64,000 nt of DNA from Dehalococcoidia bacterium (GCA_022820645.1 JAJEFD010000019.1:1-64000); one strand, 5' to 3'. Positions 25,694-34,826 are shown, counted from the stretch's first letter. Notes: generated by a model from the sequence alone, not told the origin. Made by a program: numbers and translations.

Positions 25694-26407
25694 CTACTCG
25701 ACCTTCATTGCCACCGTCGAGCCCACGTCCAGCGGAACGCTGGGGCCCATCGTGGTGGTGAGGTGCGCGGTCTTGATGAACTGTCCCTTCACCGCGGCCG
25801 GGCGGAGCCGGTTCACCGTGTCCATCACGGACGCCACGTTCTCGAGCAACTGCTCGTCCGGGAAACTCGTCTTGCCCACCGGCGAGTGGATGATGGCGGT
25901 GCGGTCCATCCGCAGCTCCACGCGCCCCTTCTTTGCCTCGCGTACGGCGTCCGGGATGTCCTGCGGCTGGACGACGGTGTTCGTGCGCGGGTTCGGCATG
26001 AGGCCCCTGCGGCCCAGCAGCCTGCCGAGGCGTCCGATCTTGCCCATCATGTCCGGCGTCGCTATAGCGACGTCGAAGTCGAGGAACCCGCCTTCAATGC
26101 GCTCGATGAGGTCGTCGGCGCCGACGACTTCCGCCCCGGCTTCCTGGGCCGCGAGCGCCCGCTCACCGGCGACGAACACGGCCACGCGCACGGGCTTGCC
26201 CAGTCCGTGGGGGAGCGAGGCGACGCCGCGCAGCTGCTGGTCGGCGTGGCGCGGGTCTGCGCTGGTGCGCAGGTGCAGTTCCACCGTCTCGTCGAACTTG
26301 CTCGTGGCCGTCTGACGCAGCATCCCGATCGCCGCTGCGGGTTCGTACCGCTGCTGCCGGTCTACCGTCTCCGCCGCGGCGCGGTAGCGCTTGCCGTGCT
26401 TCGCCAT
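25694..26407 (-). CDS. rplA: 50S ribosomal protein L1
   Basis: The 237-residue L1 binds 23S rRNA at the exit-side stalk and often represses its own operon. Recognised from MAKHGKRYRAAAE, GLGKPVRVAVFV, GLMPNPRTNTV and the conserved C-terminus with AVKGQFIKTAHLTTTMGPSV. It follows rplK by 2 bases. Confidence 0.97.
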   Translation of the reverse strand: MAKHGKRYRAAAETVDRQQRYEPAAAIGMLRQTATSKFDETVELHLRTSADPRHADQQLRGVASLPHGLGKPVRVAVFVAGERALAAQEAGAEVVGADDLIERIEGGFLDFDVAIATPDMMGKIGRLGRLLGRRGLMPNPRTNTVVQPQDIPDAVREAKKGRVELRMDRTAIIHSPVGKTSFPDEQLLENVASVMDTVNRLRPAAVKGQFIKTAHLTTTMGPSVPLDVGSTVAMKVE

Positions 26408-26409
26408 GC

Positions 26410-26838
26410 CTACTCTCCCTCTACCGCAACGCCCATGCTGCGAGCCGTACCCTCGATGATCTTCATGGCGGCGTCTAGGTTGGCCGCGTTCAGGTCCTTC
26501 TGCTTCGTCTCCGCTATCTCCCGGATGGCCGAGCGGGATAGCGAGCCGGCGCGCTCGTGACGCGGGTTGCTGGAGCCCTTCTCCACGCCCATCGACTTGC
26601 GGATGAGTTCCGACGCGGGAGGCGTCTTCGTCACGAACGTGAACGAGGCGTCCTCGAACACCGTTATCTCGGCGGGGATGATCGTCCCCACCTGGTTCGC
26701 GGTGCGAGCGTTGTACTCCTTCACGAATCCCATGATGTTGATGCCGTGCTGACCCAGCGCCGGCCCCACCGGAGGCGCGGGTGTCGCGCTCCCGGCCGGG
26801 AGTTGTAGCTTCAGAACCGCCCGAACTCGCTTCGCCAC
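26410..26838 (-). CDS. rplK: 50S ribosomal protein L11
   Basis: The 142-residue L11: [31 protein letters not shown] is the diagnostic N-terminus (given here in outline), with [15 protein letters not shown] and a C-terminal rRNA-binding domain. The stop of nusG directly abuts its start. Confidence 0.97.
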   Translation of the reverse strand: MAKRVRAVLKLQLPAGSATPAPPVGPALGQHGINIMGFVKEYNARTANQVGTIIPAEITVFEDASFTFVTKTPPASELIRKSMGVEKGSSNPRHERAGSLSRSAIREIAETKQKDLNAANLDAAMKIIEGTARSMGVAVEGE

Positions 26839-27408
26839 TTACGCCCTCTCTACCTGCAGGAAGTCCAATTCGACCGGCGTCTCGCGTCCGAAGAACGACA
26901 CGAGCACGCGTACCTTGCCCTTGTCCTCGTCCACCGTGTCCACGGAACCCATGAACTCGGCGAACGGCCCGCCCGTGATACGCACCATCTGCCCGGCGGC
27001 GAGCCCCACCTTGATGCGCGGGGTGGGCTCTTCCATCCGGTTCAGGATGTGCTCCACCTCGCGGTCCTCCAGCGGCACCGGCTTCGGACGGCGTTCGCGC
27101 TCGTCCTCGGACGAGACGAAACCGGTAACGCCCGGCGTGTTCCGCACCACGTACCAGCTCTCGTCGTCCATCCGCATCAGGATCAGGATGTAGCCGGGGA
27201 ATATCTTGCGCTGGACGGACTTGCGCTTCCCCTCCTTCATCTCGATCTCTTCTTCGGTCGGCACCACCACCCTGAAGATCTTGTCCTTCACGTCCATGGA
27301 CTCGATCCGCAGTTCCAGGTTCCGCTTCACACGGTCCTCCTGGCCGGAGTACGTGTGCACGATGTACCAGTGAGACTCGATCTCCGGTATGACGGATTGT
27401 TGCGTCAT
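26839..27408 (-). CDS. nusG: Transcription antitermination factor NusG
   Basis: The 189-residue NusG has the NGN domain (HWYIVHTYSGQEDRVKRNLE; FPGYILILMRMDD) and the KOW domain (GQMVRITGGPFAEFMGSV). It couples RNA polymerase to ribosomes and Rho. It begins 50 bases after secE. Confidence 0.97.
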   Translation of the reverse strand: MTQQSVIPEIESHWYIVHTYSGQEDRVKRNLELRIESMDVKDKIFRVVVPTEEEIEMKEGKRKSVQRKIFPGYILILMRMDDESWYVVRNTPGVTGFVSSEDERERRPKPVPLEDREVEHILNRMEEPTPRIKVGLAAGQMVRITGGPFAEFMGSVDTVDEDKGKVRVLVSFFGRETPVELDFLQVERA

Positions 27409-27458
27409 GAGCCTCTGTCTTTCTTAGTCGGATGAAAGGCGCCGGGGTGTGGCCCTGC

Positions 27459-27704
27459 CTACAGGAACACCCGCTCCACCAAAGTGCTGAAACCGAGGTC
27501 CCACAGGGCCAGGAACACTCCCACGACGGCCGACACGCCCAGCACCAGCAGTGTCAGGCGTGCGGCGTCCTCTCGTGAAGGCCACGTTACCTTCGTCAGT
27601 TCGCTCCAGACCTCGCCGATGAACGCCAGCCTGCCTCTGCGGCGGACCTGGCCCTCGTCCATCATCGAGCGGAGCGGGTTGTTCCGGCCTCGGGCTTGTG
27701 CCAC
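27459..27704 (-). CDS. secE: Preprotein translocase subunit SecE
   Basis: The 81-residue SecE has a basic N-terminus, the conserved amphipathic stretch FIGEVWSELTKVTWPSREDA and one membrane helix (residues about 52-75). GTG start one base after the rpmG stop; its ribosome-binding site lies in the last codons of rpmG. Confidence 0.95.
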   Translation of the reverse strand: MAQARGRNNPLRSMMDEGQVRRRGRLAFIGEVWSELTKVTWPSREDAARLTLLVLGVSAVVGVFLALWDLGFSTLVERVFL

Positions 27705-27705
27705 G

Positions 27706-27876
27706 CTACCGTACCTCGCGGTGGAGTCGATGCGTCCTGCAGCGCGGGCAGAACTTGTTCAACTCCATCCGGTTCGGATCGTTCCGCCGGTTCTTCTGGC
27801 TGTGGTACGTCCGCTCGCGGCACTCGGTGCATGCCAGGTTGATCAACTGGCGGACGTCTCCTCGCTTCTTGGCCAC
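27706..27876 (-). CDS. rpmG: 50S ribosomal protein L33
   Basis: The 56-residue zinc-ribbon L33 starts at GTG 27876 behind [26 protein letters not shown], then [20 protein letters not shown], then PRC. Four cysteines in two C-x2-C pairs (C16, C19, C43, C46) mean it is the zinc-binding form. It lies between tuf and secE, its usual position. Confidence 0.95.
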   Translation of the reverse strand: MAKKRGDVRQLINLACTECRERTYHSQKNRRNDPNRMELNKFCPRCRTHRLHREVR

Positions 27877-27885
27877 GATCGCTCC

Positions 27886-29082
<1,197 letters not shown>

Positions 29083-29189
29083 CTAACCCTCTGCCTCCTG
29101 CTGTTCTCTGCTGGTTCCTTTGTTTCCTGCTTGCTCGCTGTCACCGGCCCGGAGCCCCTTCGGAACGCTCCCGGCCCCTTGCGGTCGCC

Positions 29190-29265
29190 TGGAGCCCACA
29201 ATCGGACTTGAACCGATGACCTCGTTCTTACCAAGAACGTGCTCTACCGCCTGAGCTATGTGGGC
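29190..29265 (-). tRNA. tRNA-Thr (anticodon GGT)
   Basis: Reads GCCCACA...TGTGGGC acceptor pairs with encoded CCA (29192-29190), a D-arm with AGCTCAGGCGGTAGAGC, anticodon loop TTGGTAA and T-loop GGTTCAAGTCC. Reads ACC codons. It lies just upstream of tuf. Confidence 0.97.
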
Positions 29266-29293
29266 GTGTCGTGCTGCTGTTGTGTGGCGCGGC

Positions 29294-29380
29294 TGGTGGA
29301 GGGAGCAGGATTCGAACCTGCGTAGCCCTGAGGGCGTCAGATTTACAGTCTGATGGATTTAGCCGCTCTCCCATCCCTCC
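29294..29380 (-). tRNA. tRNA-Tyr (anticodon GTA)
   Basis: Type II tRNA with a long variable arm (CGCCCTCAGGGCTACG): acceptor GGAGGGA...TCCCTCC, D-loop AGCGGCTAAA, anticodon loop CTGTAAA, T-loop GGTTCGAATCC, encoded CCA at the 3' end. Confidence 0.97.
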
Positions 29381-29465
29381 ACGGAGGCTGTGCGCCTGTC
29401 CGATGAATGTATCCTAACACTCCCGACCCCTCTCCGTAGGAGAGGCCCTCTCCCCCGGTGAGACT

Positions 29466-29540
29466 TGGAGCCCGAGGAGGGAGTCGAACCCACAACCTGC
29501 CGATTACAAATCGGCTGCGCTGCCGTTGCGCCACTCGGGC
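29466..29540 (-). tRNA. tRNA-Thr (anticodon TGT)
   Basis: Acceptor GCCCGAG...CTCGGGC with encoded CCA, D-arm GGCGCAACGGCAGCGC, anticodon loop TTTGTAA, T-loop GGTTCGACTCC. Reads ACA codons. First gene of the tRNA-tuf transcription unit. Confidence 0.97.
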
Positions 29541-29562
29541 CGGGACGGCATCCGCCTCAACC

Positions 29563-29587
29563 AAAAAAGACGGCCCGCAGGCCCGTC
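29563..29587 (-). terminator. Terminator-like hairpin at the very 5' end of the tRNA-tuf transcript
   Basis: On the RNA strand GACGGGCC-tgc-GGGCCGTC (one internal mismatch) is followed by UUUUUU. It begins only a few bases after the expected transcription start and ends before the first tRNA, so it would terminate or pause almost immediately after initiation. Confidence 0.55.
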
Positions 29588-29596
29588 CAAGCGCAG

Positions 29597-29625
29597 ATTA
29601 TCGTACACCTGCGCAGGCGAGTCAA
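29597..29625 (-). promoter_or_regulatory. Sigma70-type promoter of the tRNA-tuf-ribosomal operon
   Basis: TTGACT (29625-29620), a 17-base spacer and GATAAT (29602-29597) on the minus strand: near-consensus at both hexamers. The predicted start is near 29590, about 50 bases before the first tRNA. Confidence 0.8.
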
Positions 29626-29635
29626 GCGGGGTGCG

Positions 29636-29675
29636 GTCATTCCGAGCGGAGCGCAGCGGAGTCCCGCGCTTCGCT
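29636..29675. repeat. Dispersed intergenic repeat, family B (copy 1)
   Basis: GTCATTCCGAGCGGAGCGCA followed by GCGGAGTCCCGCGCTTcgc; near-identical to 33402-33460, and related in inverse orientation to 63944-63983. Confidence 0.7.
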
Positions 29676-29696
29676 TAGCACTCATATCTAGGCCTC

Positions 29697-30965
29697 CTAC
29701 TCCTCGAAACAGTTCCACTGGACCAGCAGGGCGCGCAAATCTGCCGGAAGGGCATCCTTCATCGCTTCGAGTTTCCTCAGGAGCTCGAGCGGGCGGCCGT
29801 CTGCCAGCAGCACTTGGAAGGACGCCGGTTCGTCTGAAGGGTACTGCAGCGCACGCTCCCGCATCGCCGCAAAGAATTCCAGGAAGGTGTCATGGATCGC
29901 TTGAAGTTCCGGGGGAGGCGTCTCGTAGCCGAAGGCTACCGTCCTGTTCTCCATCATACTCACCGCATCGCTCCATACTCCGCCTTCCGCTACTGCATCG
30001 CTGCGTATTTCGGGGATCCACCCGCACACCTCGTACGCGTACAGGAAAGCTTGCGAAACTGGCGTAGGGGTTGCCGGGTTCTGCGTTGGCGCCGGGCCGG
30101 GTGTAGGCGTTTCCACCGGCGAGGTACCTGATGCGCTCGTCCCCACGATAGGCGCGACGATCTCGTTGGGCTCACCGTACCCGGAGTACCAGTAGTCCAC
30201 CACGCCCTCGACGATGGCTTCGTCCTGGGAGAGGAAGGTTTGCCGTGCCTGATCCGGCCGGCCATTGACGTCCACCCAATACTCGTAGCGTATCTTCCCT
30301 GCCTGTGGATCTGGCACGTCCCACGTCCAGGTCTGGGCGAGACCGCCGAGGGGCACCGGGCCTTCGATAGGACGCCCCAAGCATGGGATTGGTAGCGCTA
30401 GGTCGCGGTACTCGCCGACTTCGACCCATATGCCCTCGTCTATCACGTTGCCGCCGGTCTGCCGGTGGTAGATGACGCCGTCCTTCCTGATCTCCTCTAC
30501 CTGCCCATCCAGCGTGCCGTCGGGTTTGATGTACCGGATCACGCGCTCCACGTCGCTGCTGCTATACCGCTCTTCGATCTCCATGGTGAAGCCCTCGCCC
30601 CACCCTTCCGCTACCACGTCGTACACGTCCCCCATGAGAGCGCACGGGTCGATAGCTGCCCCGGCTGCGGTGGGGGTCGCCGTCGGCGGAGACGTGGATG
30701 TTGGGACTGGCGTTGTCCTCGGCAGGGTCGTAGTCGGGGTCGCAGTGAGAGTGGCAGTGACAGTAGGCGGGACTGGAGTGGGCGCTTCGGTGGGCGTCGC
30801 AGTAGGTTCCGGCGAGGAAGGCGGAACCGGCGTCGCCTTCGGCAGCGGCGTAGCGGTAGGACGTGCAGCAGGCTCCGTTGCGGTGGGGAGCATGGGCTCA
30901 GGCGCGGAGCAGGCCACGCAGAGCACGATGCAGAACATGAGTGCGACAGCTCTTCTCAATCTCAT
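29697..30965 (-). CDS. Lipoprotein with Pro/Thr-rich linker
   Basis: The 422-residue protein has a lipoprotein signal (MRLRRAVALMFCIVLCVAC, lipobox VAC19), a long low-complexity linker of Thr, Pro, Ala and Val to about residue 105, and a globular domain (about 110-270) starting DPCALMGDVYDVVAEGWGEG that recalls LppX/LprG-like beta-rich lipoproteins. A second Pro/Thr linker (about 280-305) and a C-terminal helical domain with conserved-looking cysteines (CGWIPEI, WNCFEE) follow. Likely anchored on the outer face of the cytoplasmic membrane. No enzyme motif; function unknown. Confidence 0.75.
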   Translation of the reverse strand: MRLRRAVALMFCIVLCVACSAPEPMLPTATEPAARPTATPLPKATPVPPSSPEPTATPTEAPTPVPPTVTATLTATPTTTLPRTTPVPTSTSPPTATPTAAGAAIDPCALMGDVYDVVAEGWGEGFTMEIEERYSSSDVERVIRYIKPDGTLDGQVEEIRKDGVIYHRQTGGNVIDEGIWVEVGEYRDLALPIPCLGRPIEGPVPLGGLAQTWTWDVPDPQAGKIRYEYWVDVNGRPDQARQTFLSQDEAIVEGVVDYWYSGYGEPNEIVAPIVGTSASGTSPVETPTPGPAPTQNPATPTPVSQAFLYAYEVCGWIPEIRSDAVAEGGVWSDAVSMMENRTVAFGYETPPPELQAIHDTFLEFFAAMRERALQYPSDEPASFQVLLADGRPLELLRKLEAMKDALPADLRALLVQWNCFEE

Positions 30966-31058
30966 TCTCTAGCGCCAGGGTTGGCAGATACGCTTGCTTA
31001 TTGCGTGTCTTCTGATTCGTTCGCCCGCCTAATATACCACTGAATGTCAATACTCTTG

Positions 31059-31125
31059 CGGAAAAGTCATCACTATGTAATCAAAATGCGTATAAATGCC
31101 ACTGAATGTCATCATCAACTGTTGT
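31059..31125. repeat. Dispersed intergenic element E, copy 2
   Basis: Counterpart of 1732-1800; the right block gtcatcatcaactgttgt differs at one base from copy 1. In this copy the minus strand also contains a 13-base direct repeat TGACATTCAGTGG (within 31096-31110 and 31037-31050). Confidence 0.55.
31090..31118 (-). promoter_or_regulatory. Possible promoter of the 29697-30965 lipoprotein
   Basis: TTGATG (31118-31113), 17 bases, TTATAC (31095-31090) on the minus strand, about 125 bases upstream of the ATG. The pattern is good but the leader is long. Confidence 0.4.
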
Positions 31126-31174
31126 GGGACGCGGGGCGCAGTCCCCGTCGTTCCTGCGAAGACAGGGACCTCGC

Positions 31175-31231
31175 ATCCCACCTCTCCCTCGGGGAGAGGT
31201 CGACGCGCTTGCGCGGCGGGTGAGGGTGAAC
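31175..31231. repeat. Dispersed intergenic repeat, family A (copy 1)
   Basis: Consists of a palindrome ACCTCTCCCTCGGGGAGAGG, then TCGACGCGCTTGCGCGGCGG and GTGAGGGTGAAC. Recurs at 33583-33660 (with an insertion) and 34588-34640. It is preceded by a family-D-like fragment (about 31148-31170). Confidence 0.75.
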
Positions 31232-31243
31232 CGCCGCGGCGTA

Positions 31244-32488
31244 TCAGCCCAGCGCCTGCTTCACCAATGCCAACCCGGACTGCAGCCGCTCCTGCCAGTC
31301 CGGCTGGGGGTAGCGCACGGTGTTCGTGCATATCCTGAATATGCAGGCCGCCTCGCGCAGCGCAAGGTCTCGCTCGCTCCAACCGAAACGCTCGAGTGCG
31401 GCGCGGCGAAAGAGGTCGCGGTACACGGTCCTCGTACCGGTACTCTCCTCCTCCCTGGAGTGAGACGCCCAGCGCAGGTGAGCAAGGAAGTTGCCGACGT
31501 CAAGCAGAGGGTCGCCCATACCTGTCTCTTCGAAGTCCACCAGCGCCACCCTGCCATCAGGCAACACCAGCATCTGGTCGTCGTAGAAGTCGTTGTGCGC
31601 CATGCCGCTCGGCTTCCATGACTCGACGAACGGGTCGAGGGACTGCACAGCCTCTCTCAGATGGGCGCGCGCCTCCTCGTTCCCACGAACGGCGTATCGA
31701 ATGGTGCGCTTCGCCCGGTTGTACAACCCCGGCAGGTCGAAGGGGAGACCGCCGTCCGATGGGATGGGTGCGCTCCACAGCGTCTCCAGCCCTTCGAGCA
31801 GTACCGTCGGGGAAAGTTGACCGCCCCGCCGGATGTGGTCGCGCAGGTTCTTGCCGGGTATCTCCGACAGCCAGATCGTTCCGCCCTTGCGCCAGTGGCC
31901 TGCGAGGCGGGGGACTGCGAAACATGAGGTGCCTACGAGCTCCGCGGCGCGGAGCAGCGGGGGTATGGCAGAGGTACGCATCACGCGGACGTACAGCCTC
32001 ACCCTCCCTACCTTGTGACGCAGCACGGCGCGGTTGCCGGGCCGGTAGCGGACCACCTGGACACGGACCTGGCGCGCGGGCACCGCCATGACGTGACGGT
32101 TGACCAAGTCGAGTGCAGTCTCCGGGTCGGCGGCCTCCTTCAACCCGGGCAGGTACGGGTCGTCCGGGAACTGAAAGACCTCCACCGGATGGTCGCGCCG
32201 GAGCATGACGGCGAAATAGTCCGAGGGGATGTAGTCCTCCGCTGGCCACTCAACCACGTAGCTGACCAGCGCGGTCCTGCCGGGGGTGTGCGTGAACTGC
32301 CGGATACGGACCTGCTCGGGCGGGACCTCGAGGTTCCCGACGTGTTCGCAGTACCGCAGCCATACCCACTCCGGGTCGAAGAGATCGGACAGCCCAGGGA
32401 GGCCGGGGTCTTCAGGCAGGGCTATCTGCGGAAACAGCGGTACGGCGGCGACCGAAGCCTTAGTCCTCTCCTCAGCTGTCGTTGCCAC
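31244..32488 (-). CDS. APH / choline-kinase-like phosphotransferase
   Basis: The C-terminal part carries the kinase-like catalytic loop HNDFYDDQ (Asn of the usual HxDxxxxN replaced by Gln) and the metal motif LVDFEETGMGDPLLDVGNFL. The N-terminal half has a beta-rich lobe (VRVQVVRYRPGNRAVLRHKV) and LSEIPGKNLRDHI. Members phosphorylate aminoglycosides, choline, thiamine or sugars; the substrate is unclear. The start is uncertain: GTG 32488 (414 residues) overlaps the end of the upstream lipoprotein gene by 17 bases. The frame stays open further upstream only because it is antiphase to the tandem repeat. Confidence 0.8.
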   Translation of the reverse strand: MATTAEERTKASVAAVPLFPQIALPEDPGLPGLSDLFDPEWVWLRYCEHVGNLEVPPEQVRIRQFTHTPGRTALVSYVVEWPAEDYIPSDYFAVMLRRDHPVEVFQFPDDPYLPGLKEAADPETALDLVNRHVMAVPARQVRVQVVRYRPGNRAVLRHKVGRVRLYVRVMRTSAIPPLLRAAELVGTSCFAVPRLAGHWRKGGTIWLSEIPGKNLRDHIRRGGQLSPTVLLEGLETLWSAPIPSDGGLPFDLPGLYNRAKRTIRYAVRGNEEARAHLREAVQSLDPFVESWKPSGMAHNDFYDDQMLVLPDGRVALVDFEETGMGDPLLDVGNFLAHLRWASHSREEESTGTRTVYRDLFRRAALERFGWSERDLALREAACIFRICTNTVRYPQPDWQERLQSGLALVKQALG

Positions 32489-33287
32489 TGTCGTCGCTGT
32501 CCGGGGCGGACTCGGTCTGTGGCGTTGGCGTATCGATGCCGTCGGAATCGGTGCCGTCGTTGTCGGTGGGCGTTGGCGTGTCGACGCCGTCGTTGTCGGT
32601 AGGCGTGGGGGTGTCGACGCCGTCGTTGTCGGTGGGCGTCGGTGTGTCGATGCCGTCGTTGTCGGTAGGCGTCGGGGTATCGATGCCGTCGTTGTCGGTA
32701 GGCGTTGGCGTATCGATACCGTCGGAGTCGATGCCGTCGTTGTCGGTAGGCGTTGGCGTATCGATACCGTCGGAGTCGGTGCCGTCGTTGTCGGTAGGTG
32801 TGGGAGTGTCGATGCCATCGGAATCGGTGCCGTCGTTGTCGGTAGGTGTGGGCGTGTCGATGCCGTCGGAATCGGTGCCGTCGTTGTCGGTAGGCGTGGG
32901 CGTGTCGATGCCGTCGGAGTCGGTGCCGTCGTTGTCGGTGGGGGTAGGCGTGTCGATGCCGTCGGAGTCGGTGCCGTCGTTGTCGGTTAGCGGGGTGTCA
33001 TCTTCTCCCGCTACGACCGCGCGAGGAACTCCGGAGAGCTGGCCGTAGCCGTCGGCCTCGGGCGTATCGGCATCCGTTTCCGGAGGGTCGCTTTCGTCGT
33101 CTTGGTCGTCGTCCTGATCGTCCTCCTCCCCATCTGCGGGCGTGGGCGTGCGAGAGACGAGAACGGCGTTTTCCCGCGCGTCGACGTCATCTAAGCCTGG
33201 AGGGATGGACGCGCAACTCCACACCAAGGCGGAAGCCGCCACCAGTGAGAAGACGGTCATCGCGGGTCGGAGCAATCTGTCCTTCAC
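32472..33287 (-). CDS. Lipoprotein with acidic DxDxDG-like tandem repeats
   Basis: The 271-residue protein starts at GTG 33287, has a signal peptide with a possible lipobox ending in Cys (VWSC), an Asp/Glu-rich segment (EEDDQDDDQDDESD), then tandem repeats. Six 16-residue units DNDGTDSDGIDTPTPT are followed by four 11-residue units DNDG(I/V)DTPTPT and a final 16-residue unit. The spaced aspartates resemble calcium-binding thrombospondin type-3/dockerin loops, and the TPTPT part resembles surface linkers. It probably projects from the membrane and binds cations. It precedes and overlaps the phosphotransferase gene. Confidence 0.75.
   Translation of the reverse strand: MKDRLLRPAMTVFSLVAASALVWSCASIPPGLDDVDARENAVLVSRTPTPADGEEDDQDDDQDDESDPPETDADTPEADGYGQLSGVPRAVVAGEDDTPLTDNDGTDSDGIDTPTPTDNDGTDSDGIDTPTPTDNDGTDSDGIDTPTPTDNDGTDSDGIDTPTPTDNDGTDSDGIDTPTPTDNDGIDSDGIDTPTPTDNDGIDTPTPTDNDGIDTPTPTDNDGVDTPTPTDNDGVDTPTPTDNDGTDSDGIDTPTPQTESAPDSDDSGNDS
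32510..32990. repeat. Coding tandem repeat (48- and 33-base units)
   Basis: Contiguous in-frame units of 48 bases (DNDGTDSDGIDTPTPT) and 33 bases (DNDGIDTPTPT). The third-codon positions differ among units, so most are not the product of very recent slippage, but unit length changes in whole codons suggest the array expands and contracts. Confidence 0.9.
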
Positions 33288-33401
33288 AGGACTCACTCCC
33301 GGCTGCGCAGGGCGCAGATGCGCCATCGTGCTGCACAAGCCACGTAACGAGTGTACAACCGCGCGTCAACGCTTTCACGTGGCGGAGAGAGGGCGGTACC
33401 T

Positions 33402-33460
33402 GTCATTCCGACCGGAGCGCAGCGGAGTCCCGCGCTTAAGCGTGCGGAATCCCTCTCGGG
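33402..33460. repeat. Dispersed intergenic repeat, family B (copy 2)
   Basis: Same core as 29636-29675 (CATTCCGAnCGGAGCGCAGC then GGAGTCCCGCGCTT), extended by aagcgtgcggaatccctctc. Confidence 0.7.
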
Positions 33461-33539
33461 TGCGGTGCCTGGTCCCCTCTCCCTACAAGGGGAGAGGGCT
33501 AGGGAGAGGGTACTCGGGGAGGTCGAGTGGCGTGGCCTT

Positions 33540-33573
33540 GTCATGTTGAGCGGAGTCGAAACATCTCTCGGGT
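33540..33573. repeat. Dispersed intergenic repeat, family C (copy 1)
   Basis: GTCATGTTGAGCGGAGTCGA followed by AACATCTCTCGGG; recurs at 63868-63913 with an 11-12 base insertion. Confidence 0.75.
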
Positions 33574-33582
33574 GGCCTCCCT

Positions 33583-33660
33583 CACCTCTCCCTCGGGGAG
33601 AGAGCCTGCCCTGAGCTTGCCGAATGGGTCGACGCGCTTGCGCGGCGGGTGAGGGTGAAC
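33583..33660. repeat. Dispersed intergenic repeat, family A (copy 2, with insertion)
   Basis: Family A element whose halves are separated by about 27 extra bases (agcctgccctgagcttgccg and following), as if a smaller repeat had inserted after the first palindrome. Confidence 0.7.
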
Positions 33661-33784
33661 GAATTGTGACATCCGCCCGTTGCGCGGACGAACCACGCCT
33701 CCGTACCCTGTTTCCGACGGCCCGGCCCGACCGGCGGCATCGCCAGGGCACAGGACTGAATCCGTAGAGGAGGCGTGGTACCGA

Positions 33785-34183
33785 ATGAGACCAAATGAGA
33801 CCGTCAGAAAAAACTTCATCAGCCCCCGGCAGGCTGCGGCTCTCCCGTACATCGCATCAGAGCCGACCCTCACACGTGGTGCACAAGCCGCTCAGATAGC
33901 CAAGAGCACGCTCATGCGCTGGATGAACGAGCCCGCCTTCCGCGCCGAACTGGAGCGCGTCCGCAGGAACATCGCGGACCTCGCCTACACGGAGTTGGAA
34001 GGGCTTACCTTCAAGAGCGTCATCCGCATCGCTCAACTGATGGACAGCGACAACGAGAGCATCGTCCACCGCGCGTCGAAGACCGCGCTCTCCATGTCCC
34101 AGTCGTTCCGCGAGCAGCGGGAACTGAGCCGGCAGCTCGAAACGCTGGAGAACGCCATCACCTACATGAGGCAGCAGCGATGA
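33785..34183 (+). CDS. HTH protein resembling phBC6A51 / small-terminase-like family
   Basis: The 132-residue protein opens with NFISPRQAAALPYIASEPTL followed by a helix-turn-helix pattern (RGAQAAQIAKSTLMRWMNEP, residues about 34-53). Two long helices follow, and the C-terminal coiled-coil-like helix contains EQRELSRQLETLENAITYMR. Such proteins resemble phage terminase small subunits, but no terminase large subunit or other phage gene is near. It overlaps the next gene by 4 bases (ATGA). Upstream bases resemble 1840-1947. Confidence 0.7.
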   Translation: MRPNETVRKNFISPRQAAALPYIASEPTLTRGAQAAQIAKSTLMRWMNEPAFRAELERVRRNIADLAYTELEGLTFKSVIRIAQLMDSDNESIVHRASKTALSMSQSFREQRELSRQLETLENAITYMRQQR

Positions 34184-34563
34184 GGGCCCGCATCAGGGCG
34201 CTCGACCGCTACTTGGGCTGTCTCGCCGCGCAGGCGAAACTCGCACCCATCGCCGAGGACTACGTCGAGCGGTGGATAGACGCCGTGGAAGGCGGCTGGT
34301 CACCGCCGGACCCCACGGACCTCTTCATGGCTGCTGCAGCCGTGAACATACCCATACTCAGCCCCGGCCCCATCACCGGCTACCTCCAGAGTTGCGAGAG
34401 GAGAAGGGAGATCCCGGAGGAAGGACGCATCGTGCCGGCCATCGCCCACGCCTACGCGGAGGGCAACCCGTTCGAAAACATGGAGAAGACCTGCCATTGC
34501 CCTGCGAAGCGTCCGCTCGTCGGGCAGGGACGGTCGAGGCCCAACCCGTTCCATGGGCCGTGA
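34180..34563 (+). CDS. Uncharacterised 127-residue protein
   Basis: Translationally coupled to the HTH gene. The N-terminus is helical and basic (RARIRALDRYLGCLAAQAKL), the middle has PPDPTDLFMAAAAVNIPILSP, and the C-terminus is basic with two cysteines (TCHCPAKRP). No recognised family. Perhaps an accessory to the HTH protein. Confidence 0.55.
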   Translation: MRARIRALDRYLGCLAAQAKLAPIAEDYVERWIDAVEGGWSPPDPTDLFMAAAAVNIPILSPGPITGYLQSCERRREIPEEGRIVPAIAHAYAEGNPFENMEKTCHCPAKRPLVGQGRSRPNPFHGP

Positions 34564-34587
34564 ATCCAGTGCGCGAAGTGCCCGCAT

Positions 34588-34640
34588 CCCACCTCTCCCT
34601 CGGGGAGAGGTCGACGCGCTTGCGCGGCGGGTGAGGGTGG
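34588..34640. repeat. Dispersed intergenic repeat, family A (copy 3)
   Basis: Same ACCTCTCCCTCGGGGAGAGG palindrome and TCGACGCGCTTGCGCGGCGG as copies 1 and 2, lying right after the 127-residue gene. Confidence 0.75.
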
Positions 34641-34826
34641 GTCTCCGGTGCTCTGTTCGTTTGACCCTCCCCATGCCGTATGCTAGCGTGCGCTCGCTCG
34701 GATGCGCCTCTGTGGGAGCGTTCAGACCGTTTGGCCGGCGCGCGGTCCAGCTCCTTCTCCCTGGCAGGATTCCACACGATGGGCGGCGGGTTTCGGGCGC
34801 ACGTGGCGCGCGGAAGAAGGCTACCT

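Larger units (their letters stand above)
33288..33784. other. Repeat-rich gene-free spacer
   Basis: No gene is supported in about 500 bases. It is a mosaic of intergenic repeats: family B at 33402-33460, a palindromic CCCCTCTCCCT/AGGGAGAGGG-type element at 33474-33510, family C at 33540-33573 and family A at 33583-33660. A block from about 33674 to the HTH gene start resembles 1840-1947. Confidence 0.7.

Noticed and set aside
29465-30067. Plus-strand 200-codon frame starting in a tRNA gene
   Set aside because: The first part is the antisense translation of tRNA-Thr, a common annotation artefact, and the rest is antisense to the lipoprotein gene.
32510-32990. Regular repeats that could be mistaken for a CRISPR array
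   Set aside because: Units are contiguous without unique spacers, are multiples of three bases and encode a consistent peptide on the minus strand; no cas genes are near.
32286-33048. Open frames on the plus strand across the tandem repeat
   Set aside because: They are low-complexity shadows of the repeat-coding strand with no start signals of their own.
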